Below, piece after piece: positions 1 to 6,756 of a DNA stretch of 20,814 bases (its first letter is position 1; each line of letters opens with the position of its first letter). The notes beneath the pieces are model-generated. The model ran no database searches, was not told the DNA's origin, and saw nothing but the letters and a program-made list of their open reading frames with translations. The stretch comes from UBA11579 sp039714215 (GTDB taxonomy: Bacteria; Chloroflexota; Anaerolineae; Anaerolineales; UBA11579): positions 1-20,814 of the forward strand of contig JBDLJU010000024.1 of NCBI GenBank assembly GCA_039714215.1, written 5' to 3'. Position numbers and translations under genes: made by a program.

Positions 1-1
1 G

Positions 2-547
2 GATGACCGCCTGACGATTGTGTTCTCAAGCGATTATTTTGACACCTACCTGGAGCTGTTCGATGAAGATGGCAATTTGATTGCCGCCGATGATGACGGT
101 GGTAAAGATCATAACTCAATGCTGTGGAATATTGTGCTGCCGGAGACGGGAGAATATTCGATCGCCGCTCGTTCGTTTAATAACACTGCTCAAGGAGCTT
201 ATTCACTGAATGTGGAGAGCAGCACAATAGAGCTGAGCGGAACATTAATTTATGGCGGCTCGGATACCGGCGACCTCGATCAAGGAGAATGGCTGGTGTG
301 GTCTTTCGAGGCCATCGCTGGCGATATTGTCTCGATTGCTCTGGACAGCGATGATTTTGATGCCTTCCTTGAGCTGCGGGGTAACAATGGCTTGATCCTT
401 GCGGAGGATGATGACGGTGGTGAAACCGGCTCAAATTCTTTGATAAGCGAGTATTTAATCACCGAGACCGGAACGTACCTGATTGTGGTGCGGGCTTACA
501 GCGATACTGAGACTGGGGAGTTCTCTCTCTCTTTGAATGAGGAGTGA
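2..547 (+). CDS. secreted PPC-repeat protein, C-terminal part (5' end outside window)
   Basis: The reading frame is open at the left edge and begins mid-domain (DDRLTIVFSSDYFDTYLELF), so only the last 181 residues are visible; it ends with TGA at 545-547. The fragment holds the end of one and the whole of a second bacterial pre-peptidase C-terminal (PPC) type beta-sandwich. Each has the signature of an aromatic-Asp pair, a Leu-rich strand, a 'DxDGxxIAxDDDGG' acidic loop and a closing 'GxYxIxxRxxxxxxxGxYSLxV' strand; the acidic loops lie near 64-112 and 385-430. Such domains occur in secreted proteases and in extracellular proteins of many Chloroflexota, where they aid secretion or bind partners. 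The catalytic or N-terminal part is unseen, so the function of the whole protein is unknown. The low-GC stretch after the stop carries the rnj promoter and no T-rich terminator. Confidence 0.85.
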   Translation, partial: DDRLTIVFSSDYFDTYLELFDEDGNLIAADDDGGKDHNSMLWNIVLPETGEYSIAARSFNNTAQGAYSLNVESSTIELSGTLIYGGSDTGDLDQGEWLVWSFEAIAGDIVSIALDSDDFDAFLELRGNNGLILAEDDDGGETGSNSLISEYLITETGTYLIVVRAYSDTETGEFSLSLNEE

Positions 548-583
548 TTTAGCCAGGAGTGAATCCAACCCTGCTGCGCGGTT

Positions 584-612
584 TTGACAAAGCCGCAGGG
601 GTGTGCTACAAT
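584..612 (+). promoter_or_regulatory. sigma70-type promoter of rnj
   Basis: A perfect -35 box TTGACA (584-589) and a -10 box TACAAT (607-612) are separated by exactly 17 bp. TG-C precedes the -10 box, giving an extended -10. Transcription should start near 619, about 167 nt before the RNase J start codon. Confidence 0.85.
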
Positions 613-635
613 CCACCCGGAATGATCTAAGCACA

Positions 636-670
636 ACCCCGGCTTTGGTTTTTTGCCGGGGTGGTTTTTT
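636..670 (+). terminator. terminator-like hairpin in the rnj leader
   Basis: Arms ACCCCGGC (636-643) and GCCGGGGT (655-662) form an 8-bp GC-rich stem with an 11-nt T-rich loop, followed by GG and six T (665-670). It lies only about 17 nt downstream of the predicted start of transcription. It could attenuate rnj or end a roughly 50-nt RNA, rather than terminate the upstream gene. Confidence 0.6.
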
Positions 671-711
671 AATAGATATCGACTGGGGTTAATTCACCAG
701 TACAGCTCTAC

Positions 712-728
712 TCGAAGCGGTGCTTCGA
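712..728 (+). repeat. intergenic palindrome, copy A of the GATCGAAC family
   Basis: TCGAAGC-GGT-GCTTCGA is a perfect 7-bp inverted repeat followed by A/T-rich sequence. It lies in the RNase J leader, 58 nt before the start codon. The right arm GCTTCGATTA matches the copy at 16048-16068. It is the least complete copy, lacking the leading GA. Confidence 0.55.
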
Positions 729-785
729 TTAAAATTAAAATTTACAAGACGCGAAAAGTCTTGAATGAAATAAGGAAAATTAAAT

Positions 786-2438
786 ATGAGTAAAAATAAA
801 CTGCGCATCGTCCCCCTGGGGGGACTTGGGGAGATTGGTAAGAATATGATGGCGTATGAGTACGGCGATGATATTTTAATCGTCGATACCGGCATTATGT
901 TCCCCGAAAATGATATGCTGGGGATTGATTACATTATCCCAGATTTCAAGTATTTGGAAGATAAGGCGGATAGAGTCAGGGGCATTGTGATCACCCATGG
1001 CCATGAGGATCATACCGGAGCAATCAGCCATGTGTTGGATATGATCTCTGCACCGATCTATGCCACTCCGCTAACGCTGGGCCTGCTTGAGGTCAAGCTC
1101 GCCCGTAAAGGGAAGCTCAGCGGCGTGAAATTAAACACTGTCCAGGCTGGTGAGAGCATCCAGGTCGGCGTGTTCAAAGTCGAATTCTGCCATGTCTGTC
1201 ACTCGATCCCTGATGGGGTCGCGTTAGGGATTACGACCCCTGAGGGTCTGGTGGTGCATACCGGGGATTATAAGTTCGACCACACCCCGGTCGATAATTG
1301 GCCAACCGATTACGCAAAACTAGCTGAATGGGCCGGGCGAGGCGTGCTGGCGCTGCTGGGCGACTCGACCAATGCAGATACCCCCGGCTGGACACCTTCT
1401 GAGCGGGTGATTGACCCGGCGTTTGATAAGGTATTTCGGGAGGCAGGCGGGCGAATCATTGTGGCTTCGTTTGCTTCGCTGATTTCCCGGATGCAGCAAG
1501 TGGCTAACGCGGCCGAGAAGCATGGGCGCAAGATGGCGTTTGTGGGGATGAGCATGCGAGAAAACGCAAAAATGGCCCGCAAGCTGGGCTATCTGAATGT
1601 ACCCGATGCCTTGATTGTGCCGATTGACCAGGCGTTAAAAATGAAACCCAAGAAAGTCGTGCTGATGTGCACTGGCTCTCAAGGAGAACCATCCTCAATA
1701 ATCGGGCGCCTGGCCACCGGGCGAAACCGCCATTTCGATATTATCAGCGGTGATACCGTGGTGTTGTCTTCGCACCCGATCCCAGGAAACGAAGAGACTG
1801 TCTCCCGCACGATCAACAAACTGTTCCAGCGCGGTGCAAATGTGATCTATGATCCAATTTCCCCGGTACATGTCTCCGGGCATGCCAGCCAGGAAGAAAT
1901 GAAGCTGATGCTCCACCTGGTGAAACCTAAATACCTGATCCCGGTGCACGGCGAGCTTCGCCATCTGCGCCAGCATGGTGCGATTGGGATGGAATTGGGC
2001 ATTCCCGAAGAACAGATCGCCGTGGTAGAAAATGGCACCCCGATTGAATTTAAGAACGGAGAGATGACCCTCGGAGAGCGAATCCCGGGTGGGTATGTCT
2101 TTGTGGACGGATCTCGGGTCGGAGATGTTGGTCCTGCAGTGCTGCGTGAGCGCGAAACGCTTTCCCGCGACGGCTTTGTGATGGTCAATTTGCTGCTTAA
2201 CAAGGATTTGGAACTTGCAGATGAGCCTGAAGTGATCACCAAAGGGTTTGTCTATAAGTATGAGACCGATGAGCTTATTGAGGATATTACCGAGGTGGTG
2301 GAAACGGTGTTGGCTGGCTATCAGGGCAAGGTAAAAGATGAGGGTTTGCAAGCCGCAATGGAACGCGGATTGCGCTCGGCGCTGCATGAAAAGACCAAGA
2401 GAAAGCCTTTATTGTTTGTGCTGATAAATCAGGTATAA
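786..2438 (+). CDS. rnj: ribonuclease J
   Basis: Ribonuclease J is a metallo-beta-lactamase/beta-CASP RNase with 5'-to-3' exo- and endonuclease activity, central to mRNA decay and rRNA maturation in bacteria that lack RNase E. The 550-residue protein has the usual family length. Metal ligands are visible: motif H71-x-H73-x-D75-H76 (THGHEDHTGA), H139, D161 in VVHTGD, and H388 in PVHGE. The beta-CASP core shows CTGSQGEP (295-302) and H362-x-S-G-H366-A. The family C-terminal domain follows to about residue 545. ATG 786 is preceded by AAGGA at good spacing. The gene is monocistronic, with a long leader holding a terminator-like hairpin and a palindrome, so control by attenuation or self-cleavage is possible. 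Downstream there is only a weak hairpin (2464-2487) without a T-tract. Confidence 0.97.
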   Translation: MSKNKLRIVPLGGLGEIGKNMMAYEYGDDILIVDTGIMFPENDMLGIDYIIPDFKYLEDKADRVRGIVITHGHEDHTGAISHVLDMISAPIYATPLTLGLLEVKLARKGKLSGVKLNTVQAGESIQVGVFKVEFCHVCHSIPDGVALGITTPEGLVVHTGDYKFDHTPVDNWPTDYAKLAEWAGRGVLALLGDSTNADTPGWTPSERVIDPAFDKVFREAGGRIIVASFASLISRMQQVANAAEKHGRKMAFVGMSMRENAKMARKLGYLNVPDALIVPIDQALKMKPKKVVLMCTGSQGEPSSIIGRLATGRNRHFDIISGDTVVLSSHPIPGNEETVSRTINKLFQRGANVIYDPISPVHVSGHASQEEMKLMLHLVKPKYLIPVHGELRHLRQHGAIGMELGIPEEQIAVVENGTPIEFKNGEMTLGERIPGGYVFVDGSRVGDVGPAVLRERETLSRDGFVMVNLLLNKDLELADEPEVITKGFVYKYETDELIEDITEVVETVLAGYQGKVKDEGLQAAMERGLRSALHEKTKRKPLLFVLINQV

Positions 2439-2578
2439 TTTGGATTCCCAGCAAACAATTTTGCCACCTTTCAGAATTGCAAGGTGGATGTAACTTAAGT
2501 CACATATATTTTTCGGCAAATTTCCTATAGAATAGTAGTAGACATTATAGATAACACTGAAATCATAAGAGGATTACG

Positions 2579-3331
2579 ATGAAAAAACAACTGGGAATTA
2601 CCATATTTTTAGTCAGCGTGCTGCTGGCAACCGCAATGGCCGGTTGCTCACGCAGCGAACGGGAAGGGTCGGAACATTTTCCGTTAGCAATTTGTCACGC
2701 AACTGGGAGTGAAGAGAATCCATATGTGGCGATGACGATTAACTCTCAAGCTGTGCTTAATGGGCACAATAAGCATGAAAATGATATCATCCCGGCTCCG
2801 GCCGAGGGCTGCCCGACAGGTGTTGTTAAAGATGAGATCCCTGTGCCGAGTGATACCCCGACGTTCACGCCCACCTTTACGCCGACATACACACCGACGT
2901 TTACGCCGACGTTCACACCGACATTTACACCGACGTTTACGCCGACATTTACTGCAACAGCGACTTTCACTGCGACGGTCAGCCCGAATACAGATTTTAC
3001 TTCGGTTGCCGGACCGCTCAGCGGGACGATCCGCTCATGCTATAACACATTTACCGCGGTGGTAACTGACTCTGATGGGCTTTCTGCTGTCGGTTTGGAA
3101 TACTTCATCAACAGCACGACCGCACCTGATGACAGCGGCTTACTTGAGCTGCCATATCTGGGTGATGATACCTGGAGTGCCCTGCTGGTGATTGATACCG
3201 AAGTAAACGATGGGGCTGATACCGTTTACTGGCGATTCTGGGCAGAAGATTTTTCAGGCAATACAGTTTACTCCCCGGCGGCTTCGTTCTACTACTTCAT
3301 CGATGCCGTGGATTGCTACGGCGGTTCATAA
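2579..3331 (+). CDS. surface lipoprotein with CHATGS-type domain and TPT spacer
   Basis: 250 residues. The N terminus is a lipoprotein signal peptide with lipobox M20-A-G-C23, so the mature protein should be lipid-anchored outside the membrane. Residues about 34-75 contain an 'ICHATGS..NPYV..TIN..A...GH..H..DIIPAP' stretch, which I recall from many secreted bacterial proteins without known function. Residues 92-136 form a Thr-Pro-Thr-Phe spacer, and about 140-248 look like an Ig-type beta-sandwich ending in an aromatic strand. ATG 2579 follows AGAGG with about 7 nt spacing. A strong terminator ends the unit at 3366-3397. The spacer type is common in Anaerolineae surface proteins and projects domains away from the membrane. 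No catalytic motif is seen; a role in the cell envelope is inferred only. Confidence 0.85.
   Translation: MKKQLGITIFLVSVLLATAMAGCSRSEREGSEHFPLAICHATGSEENPYVAMTINSQAVLNGHNKHENDIIPAPAEGCPTGVVKDEIPVPSDTPTFTPTFTPTYTPTFTPTFTPTFTPTFTPTFTATATFTATVSPNTDFTSVAGPLSGTIRSCYNTFTAVVTDSDGLSAVGLEYFINSTTAPDDSGLLELPYLGDDTWSALLVIDTEVNDGADTVYWRFWAEDFSGNTVYSPAASFYYFIDAVDCYGGS
2861..2956 (+). repeat. 12-bp coding tandem repeat (Thr-Phe-Thr-Pro)
   Basis: Eight in-frame 12-bp units of the type ACGTTTACGCCG vary mainly at third positions and encode the Thr-Phe-Thr-Pro spacer of the lipoprotein. Unit count may vary between strains by slippage. Confidence 0.9.
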
Positions 3332-3365
3332 AGCTCAACGGAATCCTGATTAAAGTAAAGCTAAG

Positions 3366-3397
3366 CCCGCTGCACAGTAATGTGCGGCGGGTTTTTT
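3366..3397 (+). terminator. Rho-independent terminator of the 2579-3331 lipoprotein gene
   Basis: A 10-bp stem (3366-3375 with 3382-3391, one G-U pair, loop AGTAAT) is followed by six T. It lies 34 nt after the stop codon. Confidence 0.9.
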
Positions 3398-3416
3398 GAT
3401 CGAACGAAGTTCGATC
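3398..3416 (+). repeat. intergenic palindrome, copy B of the GATCGAAC family
   Basis: GATCGAAC-GAA-GTTCGATC is a perfect 8-bp inverted repeat that begins at the last base of the preceding terminator T-tract. Confidence 0.75.
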
Positions 3417-3441
3417 GTATAGATTAATCCAGCGTGGTGAA

Positions 3442-3469
3442 TTGACCGCTGGGGCGAGTGTGATACGAT
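3442..3469 (+). promoter_or_regulatory. promoter of the phosphoesterase gene, leaderless arrangement
   Basis: TTGACC (3442-3447), 16-bp spacer and TACGAT (3464-3469) preceded by TGA. The -10 box ends 7 nt before ATG 3477, so transcription should start at or next to the A of the start codon. No ribosome binding site is present. Confidence 0.65.
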
Positions 3470-3476
3470 TGTCAAC

Positions 3477-3965
3477 ATGAAGCGAATGGATGAAAATTCC
3501 GACGCCCAGATTATTGTGGGGGTCATCTCAGATACACATGGACATCTCTCGGAGCAAGCTCTCAATGAATTGGCCGGGGTTTCATTGATCATCCATGCTG
3601 GAGACCTGGACACCCTGGAAGTTAAGCAGCGTTTGATGGAGCTTGCCCCGCTTGATGCTGTCCGCGGGAACATGGATCGTGGACCTGGATTGGCGGAGCT
3701 GCCGAGGTCTGAGGTTAGCGAAGTGGGTGGCGCAATGATTTACACGATTCATGATCTCGCCCAGCTCGATCTCGACCCGGCCGCAGCGGGTTTTCAGGCA
3801 GTGATTTATGGTCACTATCACCGCCCAGAGGTGGTAGAACGGAAAGGGGTGCTGTATCTCAACCCGGGGAGCGCAACTTTTCCCCGGATGGGAACATCGA
3901 AGAGCATGGCGCGGTTGTATATCCGCGGGGGAAAGATCGAAACCGAGCTGGTCAATCTCGAATAA
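3477..3965 (+). CDS. YfcE/MJ0936-type metallophosphoesterase
   Basis: A 162-residue calcineurin-like phosphoesterase of the small YfcE/MJ0936 family, which binds two divalent metals and hydrolyses phosphodiesters in the cytosol. The ordered ligand motifs are all present: D19-T-H21-G, H40-A-G-D43, G64-N65-M-D67, H92, and G112-H113-Y-H115, followed by LNPGSATFPR. Length is normal for the family and there is no signal peptide. The physiological substrate cannot be read from sequence. ATG 3477 has no Shine-Dalgarno sequence; a promoter ending 7 nt upstream suggests a leaderless message. ATG 3486 is the alternative start and also lacks a ribosome site. A second member of the family runs off the right end of the window (20693-20814). 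Confidence 0.93.
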   Translation: MKRMDENSDAQIIVGVISDTHGHLSEQALNELAGVSLIIHAGDLDTLEVKQRLMELAPLDAVRGNMDRGPGLAELPRSEVSEVGGAMIYTIHDLAQLDLDPAAAGFQAVIYGHYHRPEVVERKGVLYLNPGSATFPRMGTSKSMARLYIRGGKIETELVNLE

Positions 3966-4117
3966 TCTAGAAACATTGTTCTATTTGCGGTGGATATTCT
4001 AGGCTTTTCTGGGGTAGAATCTAATCTATCGTAAGACTAAATATTTAATTAATCTGGGTAACGTCGCCGCTCCGCTGTGGATAGCTTTTAACCCTTCACT
4101 GAACAGGTAGGAAATTG

Positions 4118-4840
4118 ATGACATACCAACCCTCATATCAATCATATAAAAAATCGCGCAAGCGTCGGAAAAACTTACCGGTAATCATTTTGGTGATTGC
4201 GGTGATCGTGATGCTTGTTGGGGTCTTCATGATCTACATCTCCCTGACCGGGTCAGCAGTGAATATTGCTTTTTTGACCTCCCCAACCCCCAGCGCGACT
4301 GCCACCGCCACGCCGCTGCCGGCGACCCATACACCGACGATCAGCCCGATTCCATCCGAGACCTTGATCCCCACGGAAACGCCGCTGCCGACCGCGGCAG
4401 AGCCGTTTGACTATACCGTGCAATCTGGGGATTCATTATTCTCGATCGCGGAGCAGTTCGGGGTCGATTATGTGGCGATCATGGTGTTGAACGGGATGAC
4501 CAACGACAACGTACTCTTTGTGGGCGATGTACTGATCATCCCTAATCCAGATATGGGCTTCCCGACACCAACGCCGGTGCCACCGAACCTGCCGCGAGGC
4601 AGGATCATTGAGTATTTTATTCTGCCCGGCGATTCCTTGCGCTCGATTGCGGACCAGTTCCTTACCACGGTTGAGGAGATCATCGATGCGAATGAGTTCG
4701 ATGATCCCAATGCGATCTTCCCGGGGCAGATCATCAAAGTGCCGGTCAATCTGATCACGCCGACGTTCGGCCCGCCGAACACGCCGACGCAAACCCCGGT
4801 GCCAGATGGGGCCGCACCGACCAGCACGCCGGCGGGGTAA
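4118..4840 (+). CDS. membrane-anchored protein with two LysM domains
   Basis: 240 residues. A short basic cytoplasmic tail (KKSRKRRK, 11-18) is followed by one transmembrane helix (20-44). A Thr/Pro/Ser spacer (55-96) leads to LysM domain 1 (98-142, YTVQSGDSLFSIAEQFGV), a PTPTPVPP linker, LysM domain 2 (165-209, FILPGDSLRSIADQF) and a TPTQTP tail. LysM domains bind N-acetylglucosamine in peptidoglycan or other glycans, so this protein probably ties the membrane to the wall or surface polysaccharide. No catalytic domain is attached. ATG 4118 follows AGGTAGGA with suitable spacing; a TTG one codon upstream is less likely. Two consecutive terminators follow the gene. I see no convincing -35/-10 pair upstream. 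Confidence 0.93.
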   Translation: MTYQPSYQSYKKSRKRRKNLPVIILVIAVIVMLVGVFMIYISLTGSAVNIAFLTSPTPSATATATPLPATHTPTISPIPSETLIPTETPLPTAAEPFDYTVQSGDSLFSIAEQFGVDYVAIMVLNGMTNDNVLFVGDVLIIPNPDMGFPTPTPVPPNLPRGRIIEYFILPGDSLRSIADQFLTTVEEIIDANEFDDPNAIFPGQIIKVPVNLITPTFGPPNTPTQTPVPDGAAPTSTPAG

Positions 4841-4860
4841 TCCCAGCAAATTACAGACAC

Positions 4861-4899
4861 AGACCCGAAGGGTTTCAAATCCCTTCGGGTCTTTTGTTT
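4861..4899 (+). terminator. Rho-independent terminator of the LysM gene
   Basis: A perfect 12-bp stem (4861-4872 with 4881-4892), 8-nt loop, then CTTTTGTTT. It lies 20 nt after the stop codon. Confidence 0.92.
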
Positions 4900-4918
4900 G
4901 ATCTAACCCAGTTCGATT
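4900..4918 (+). repeat. intergenic palindrome, copy C of the GATCGAAC family
   Basis: GATCTAAC-CCA-GTTCGATT directly follows the T-tract of the first LysM terminator. The right arm matches the consensus; the left arm has one change (CGAAC to CTAAC). Confidence 0.6.
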
Positions 4919-4920
4919 TG

Positions 4921-4958
4921 ATAATCACGAGCAGTAAGTAGCTCGTGATTATTTTTTT
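4921..4958 (+). terminator. second terminator between the convergent LysM and membrane-protein genes
   Basis: A perfect 12-bp stem (4921-4932 with 4941-4952), 8-nt loop and a run of seven T. It acts in the plus direction. The reverse strand lacks a T-tract, so the converging minus-strand gene (stop at 4971) has no clear terminator here. Confidence 0.85.
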
Positions 4959-4970
4959 GGAATCAAGGCT

Positions 4971-5816
4971 TTAGCCGGGGAGCTGCTCGATTTCAGATTC
5001 AATTGGGCCTGATGGCTCAACAGGGGCATATTTAGCTTTACGGGCTTCAAGCATGATGAACAGCAGGGTTGTGTAGATGGTAGAAACTGGGGTAATTGGT
5101 AAGCTGATGATGCTGGTAAGGATGAATTGCATCCCAATCATATCAGGAACAATGAATCTAACCACAAAGAAAATCACATAGTAGAGTAAGCCAATCGGTA
5201 GGATGATTGCAAGGTTATAGCCAAAGCCTTGCCACCACTGGTCTTTTACGAGGTTTCTGCTGCGTTTAATTGGGGAAGTTTTTTTATCAGGGCGTAAAAT
5301 GATTATTTTTAGAATGAATTGCCAATATCCCATCAAACCAATTATTAATAATAAAGATATTAGCGACAAGATTCCATCTATTGGAAACGATGTCTCCAGG
5401 GAAGAAAAAATCATTACTATTAGACTGCCAACAATTCCTGCAATGATGGTAATTACTAGAATATTCAATATCAAGATTATATAAATGCCCAGTGCTGACC
5501 CCCAATGTGAAAAACCTTGTTGGATTGCTTTTTTAAAGGTAATAAATTCTTGATTTCGGATTGTGTTTTCCGTGATTAATATTATCCCGATAATCGGGAT
5601 TAAACCCCAAATAATGAAAATTAGATTGAAAAGTGTGTCAGTCTGTTTAGTTACAATTATTCTTAAGGGGAGAATCAAAACCATTTTGTAGAGGAAGCGG
5701 GGAAGAACATATAAAAGGGAGAGCTGGAAAAGAGTCTTGAAATTGGCACGGTAAATCTTAAGCGTGAAATCGTAAATACCAAATGATCTTAAGTTAACCG
5801 GTGGTTGGATGTGCAT
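4971..5816 (-). CDS. polytopic membrane protein of unknown function
   Basis: 281 residues with about six hydrophobic segments (near 28-46, 62-84, 108-138, 148-172, 200-224, 230-256) and a charged C-terminal tail. The N-terminal 'IYDFTLKIYRANFKTLF' and the basic loop around 176-195 (RPDKKTSPIKRSRNLVKDQWWQGF) resemble uncharacterised membrane proteins related to the membrane domain of glycerophosphodiester phosphodiesterases; this is a loose recollection of shape, not a firm assignment. There is no catalytic motif. ATG 5816 follows AGGAG at 6 nt. The gene is much richer in A+T and in isoleucine codons (ATT, ATA) than its neighbours, which could reflect transfer or only its hydrophobic composition. 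It lies 84 bp downstream of the BCAM0308-like gene on the same strand and may share its transcript. Confidence 0.85.
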   Translation of the reverse strand: MHIQPPVNLRSFGIYDFTLKIYRANFKTLFQLSLLYVLPRFLYKMVLILPLRIIVTKQTDTLFNLIFIIWGLIPIIGIILITENTIRNQEFITFKKAIQQGFSHWGSALGIYIILILNILVITIIAGIVGSLIVMIFSSLETSFPIDGILSLISLLLIIGLMGYWQFILKIIILRPDKKTSPIKRSRNLVKDQWWQGFGYNLAIILPIGLLYYVIFFVVRFIVPDMIGMQFILTSIISLPITPVSTIYTTLLFIMLEARKAKYAPVEPSGPIESEIEQLPG

Positions 5817-5900
5817 CTCCCTCTCCTGGGCGCGATTGAATAGATGCTTAATTATAGGTGATAATTGAGATCTTTGGGGTTAAAAATTATCAGGTTAGAT

Positions 5901-6383
5901 TCACCGCTCCCACTGGATGCGGATGCGGTTGTAGTTGTCGGCGTAAGTCATCGAGTATTCTCCCTGGTAGGCGCGGGCGATGGCGTCGCCGATGCGGCGG
6001 GCGAGGTGCACGCTGGTGGTCTCGACCATGGTGGATTTGTTCCTCTTCTTACGGATGCGGATGATGCGCTGCATGGGGTGTTCTGCTTTGGCCTGCTGCT
6101 CGACATTGCGAACCAGGTTGATGATTTCTTCCCGGCTGTCTTTGAAGAACTGGCCGCTGAGTTCGATGAAACCGGCGGGGTAGCTGTCTTTGATCCGGCG
6201 GCAGGCCGGACAGGTGATCTGTTTGCTGGTTTCGCCGGAATAGTCCCAGGTCCAGCGGCCTTTGGAATAGACCACCTTGCAGGTGGTACAAATCGTGCCA
6301 TCGTTTAATTTTCCCTTGAGCTTGTAAACATCGTGCCTTTTTTGCTTGATCCCCTTGTCCCTGCGCCGTAAACCTCGCTTCAT
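5901..6383 (-). CDS. BCAM0308-like zinc-ribbon protein
   Basis: 160 residues from ATG 6383. The N-terminal 'MKRGLRRRDKGIKQKRHDVY', the C32-x2-C35 and C58-x2-C61 pairs around 'GRWTWDY', the block 'YPAGFIELSG', and the later 'EEIINLVRNVEQQAKAEHPMQRI' and 'HLARRIGDAIARAYQGE' match my recollection of the BCAM0308 family, a conserved but poorly characterised cytosolic family. Four cysteines suggest a zinc ribbon; the C-terminal half looks like an alpha/beta fold. The strongly basic N terminus suggests nucleic-acid contact, but that is inference. ATG 6383 is preferred because GAAAGG lies 10 nt upstream and the family begins there; an in-frame GTG at 6401 would add six residues. A good promoter lies at 6460-6488. 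Confidence 0.88.
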   Translation of the reverse strand: MKRGLRRRDKGIKQKRHDVYKLKGKLNDGTICTTCKVVYSKGRWTWDYSGETSKQITCPACRRIKDSYPAGFIELSGQFFKDSREEIINLVRNVEQQAKAEHPMQRIIRIRKKRNKSTMVETTSVHLARRIGDAIARAYQGEYSMTYADNYNRIRIQWER

Positions 6384-6459
6384 CTCGGGTTTGCCTTTCA
6401 CTAATATTCAGAACTTTGTCTTGAGAGAAGTGGGATGATGAGTAAGAAGGTTCATCTAT

Positions 6460-6488
6460 AGTATAGTGAAAATTAGGGGTAAATACAA
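6460..6488 (-). promoter_or_regulatory. promoter of the BCAM0308-like gene
   Basis: On the minus strand, -35 TTGTAT (6483-6488), 17-bp spacer, -10 TATACT (6460-6465). Start of transcription would be near 6453, giving a leader of about 70 nt. Confidence 0.65.
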
Positions 6489-6640
6489 CTGGGTTGGTTT
6501 ACTGGAAGGTGGATTCAAGAGTAGTCCTCACCCTGACTGTGTATTTATTGTGAAGGATATTGGTACTGGGATGAGGGTTGGGTGAGGGAGGATGGGTGTT
6601 TGTTTGAAATTTCGGATGTCTTCGAATCAAAGTGAATAAT

Positions 6641-6682
6641 GATTCCTCACCCTACGCTGCGCTCCGGGTTTCGGAATGACAT
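6641..6682. repeat. dispersed GTCATTCC/GAGGAATC-type repeat
   Basis: Read on the minus strand the stretch runs from GTCATTCCGA through GGAGCGCAGCG to GGTGAGGAATC. This resembles the short GTCATTCCGAGC...GAGGAATC repeat I recall from many environmental bacterial genomes. Only one copy is in the window, so its repeat nature cannot be shown here. Confidence 0.4.
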
Positions 6683-6694
6683 GATTATGGGGAT

Positions 6695-6721
6695 TAATAA
6701 AAGCCAGGGGCTTCAGCCCCT
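6695..6721 (-). terminator. probable terminator of uvrA
   Basis: On the minus strand, stem AGGGGC / GCCCCT with loop TGAA is followed by GGC and TTTTATT. The stem is only 6 bp and three bases separate it from the T-tract, so strength is uncertain. It lies about 35 nt after the uvrA stop. Confidence 0.5.
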
Positions 6722-6756
6722 TGTCTCGAGGTGAAAGATTTAATGGAATTAAAGGT

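Larger units (their letters stand above)
6384..6756. other. intergenic region between the BCAM0308-like gene and uvrA
   Basis: About 370 bp without a credible gene on either strand. It holds the minus-strand promoter at 6460-6488, a dispersed-repeat-like stretch at 6641-6682 and a weak uvrA terminator at 6695-6721. The middle (6500-6640) has several GGGTGAGG/CCTCACCC words but no longer structure that I can define. Confidence 0.6.

Noticed and set aside
1695..2387. A 230-codon open frame on the minus strand
   Set aside because: It is antisense to RNase J, which has all family motifs; no start signal is seen.
2861..2956. Short tandem repeats as a possible CRISPR or satellite
   Set aside because: The units are 12 bp, contiguous, in frame and code for a Thr-Phe-Thr-Pro spacer; there are no spacers between repeats.
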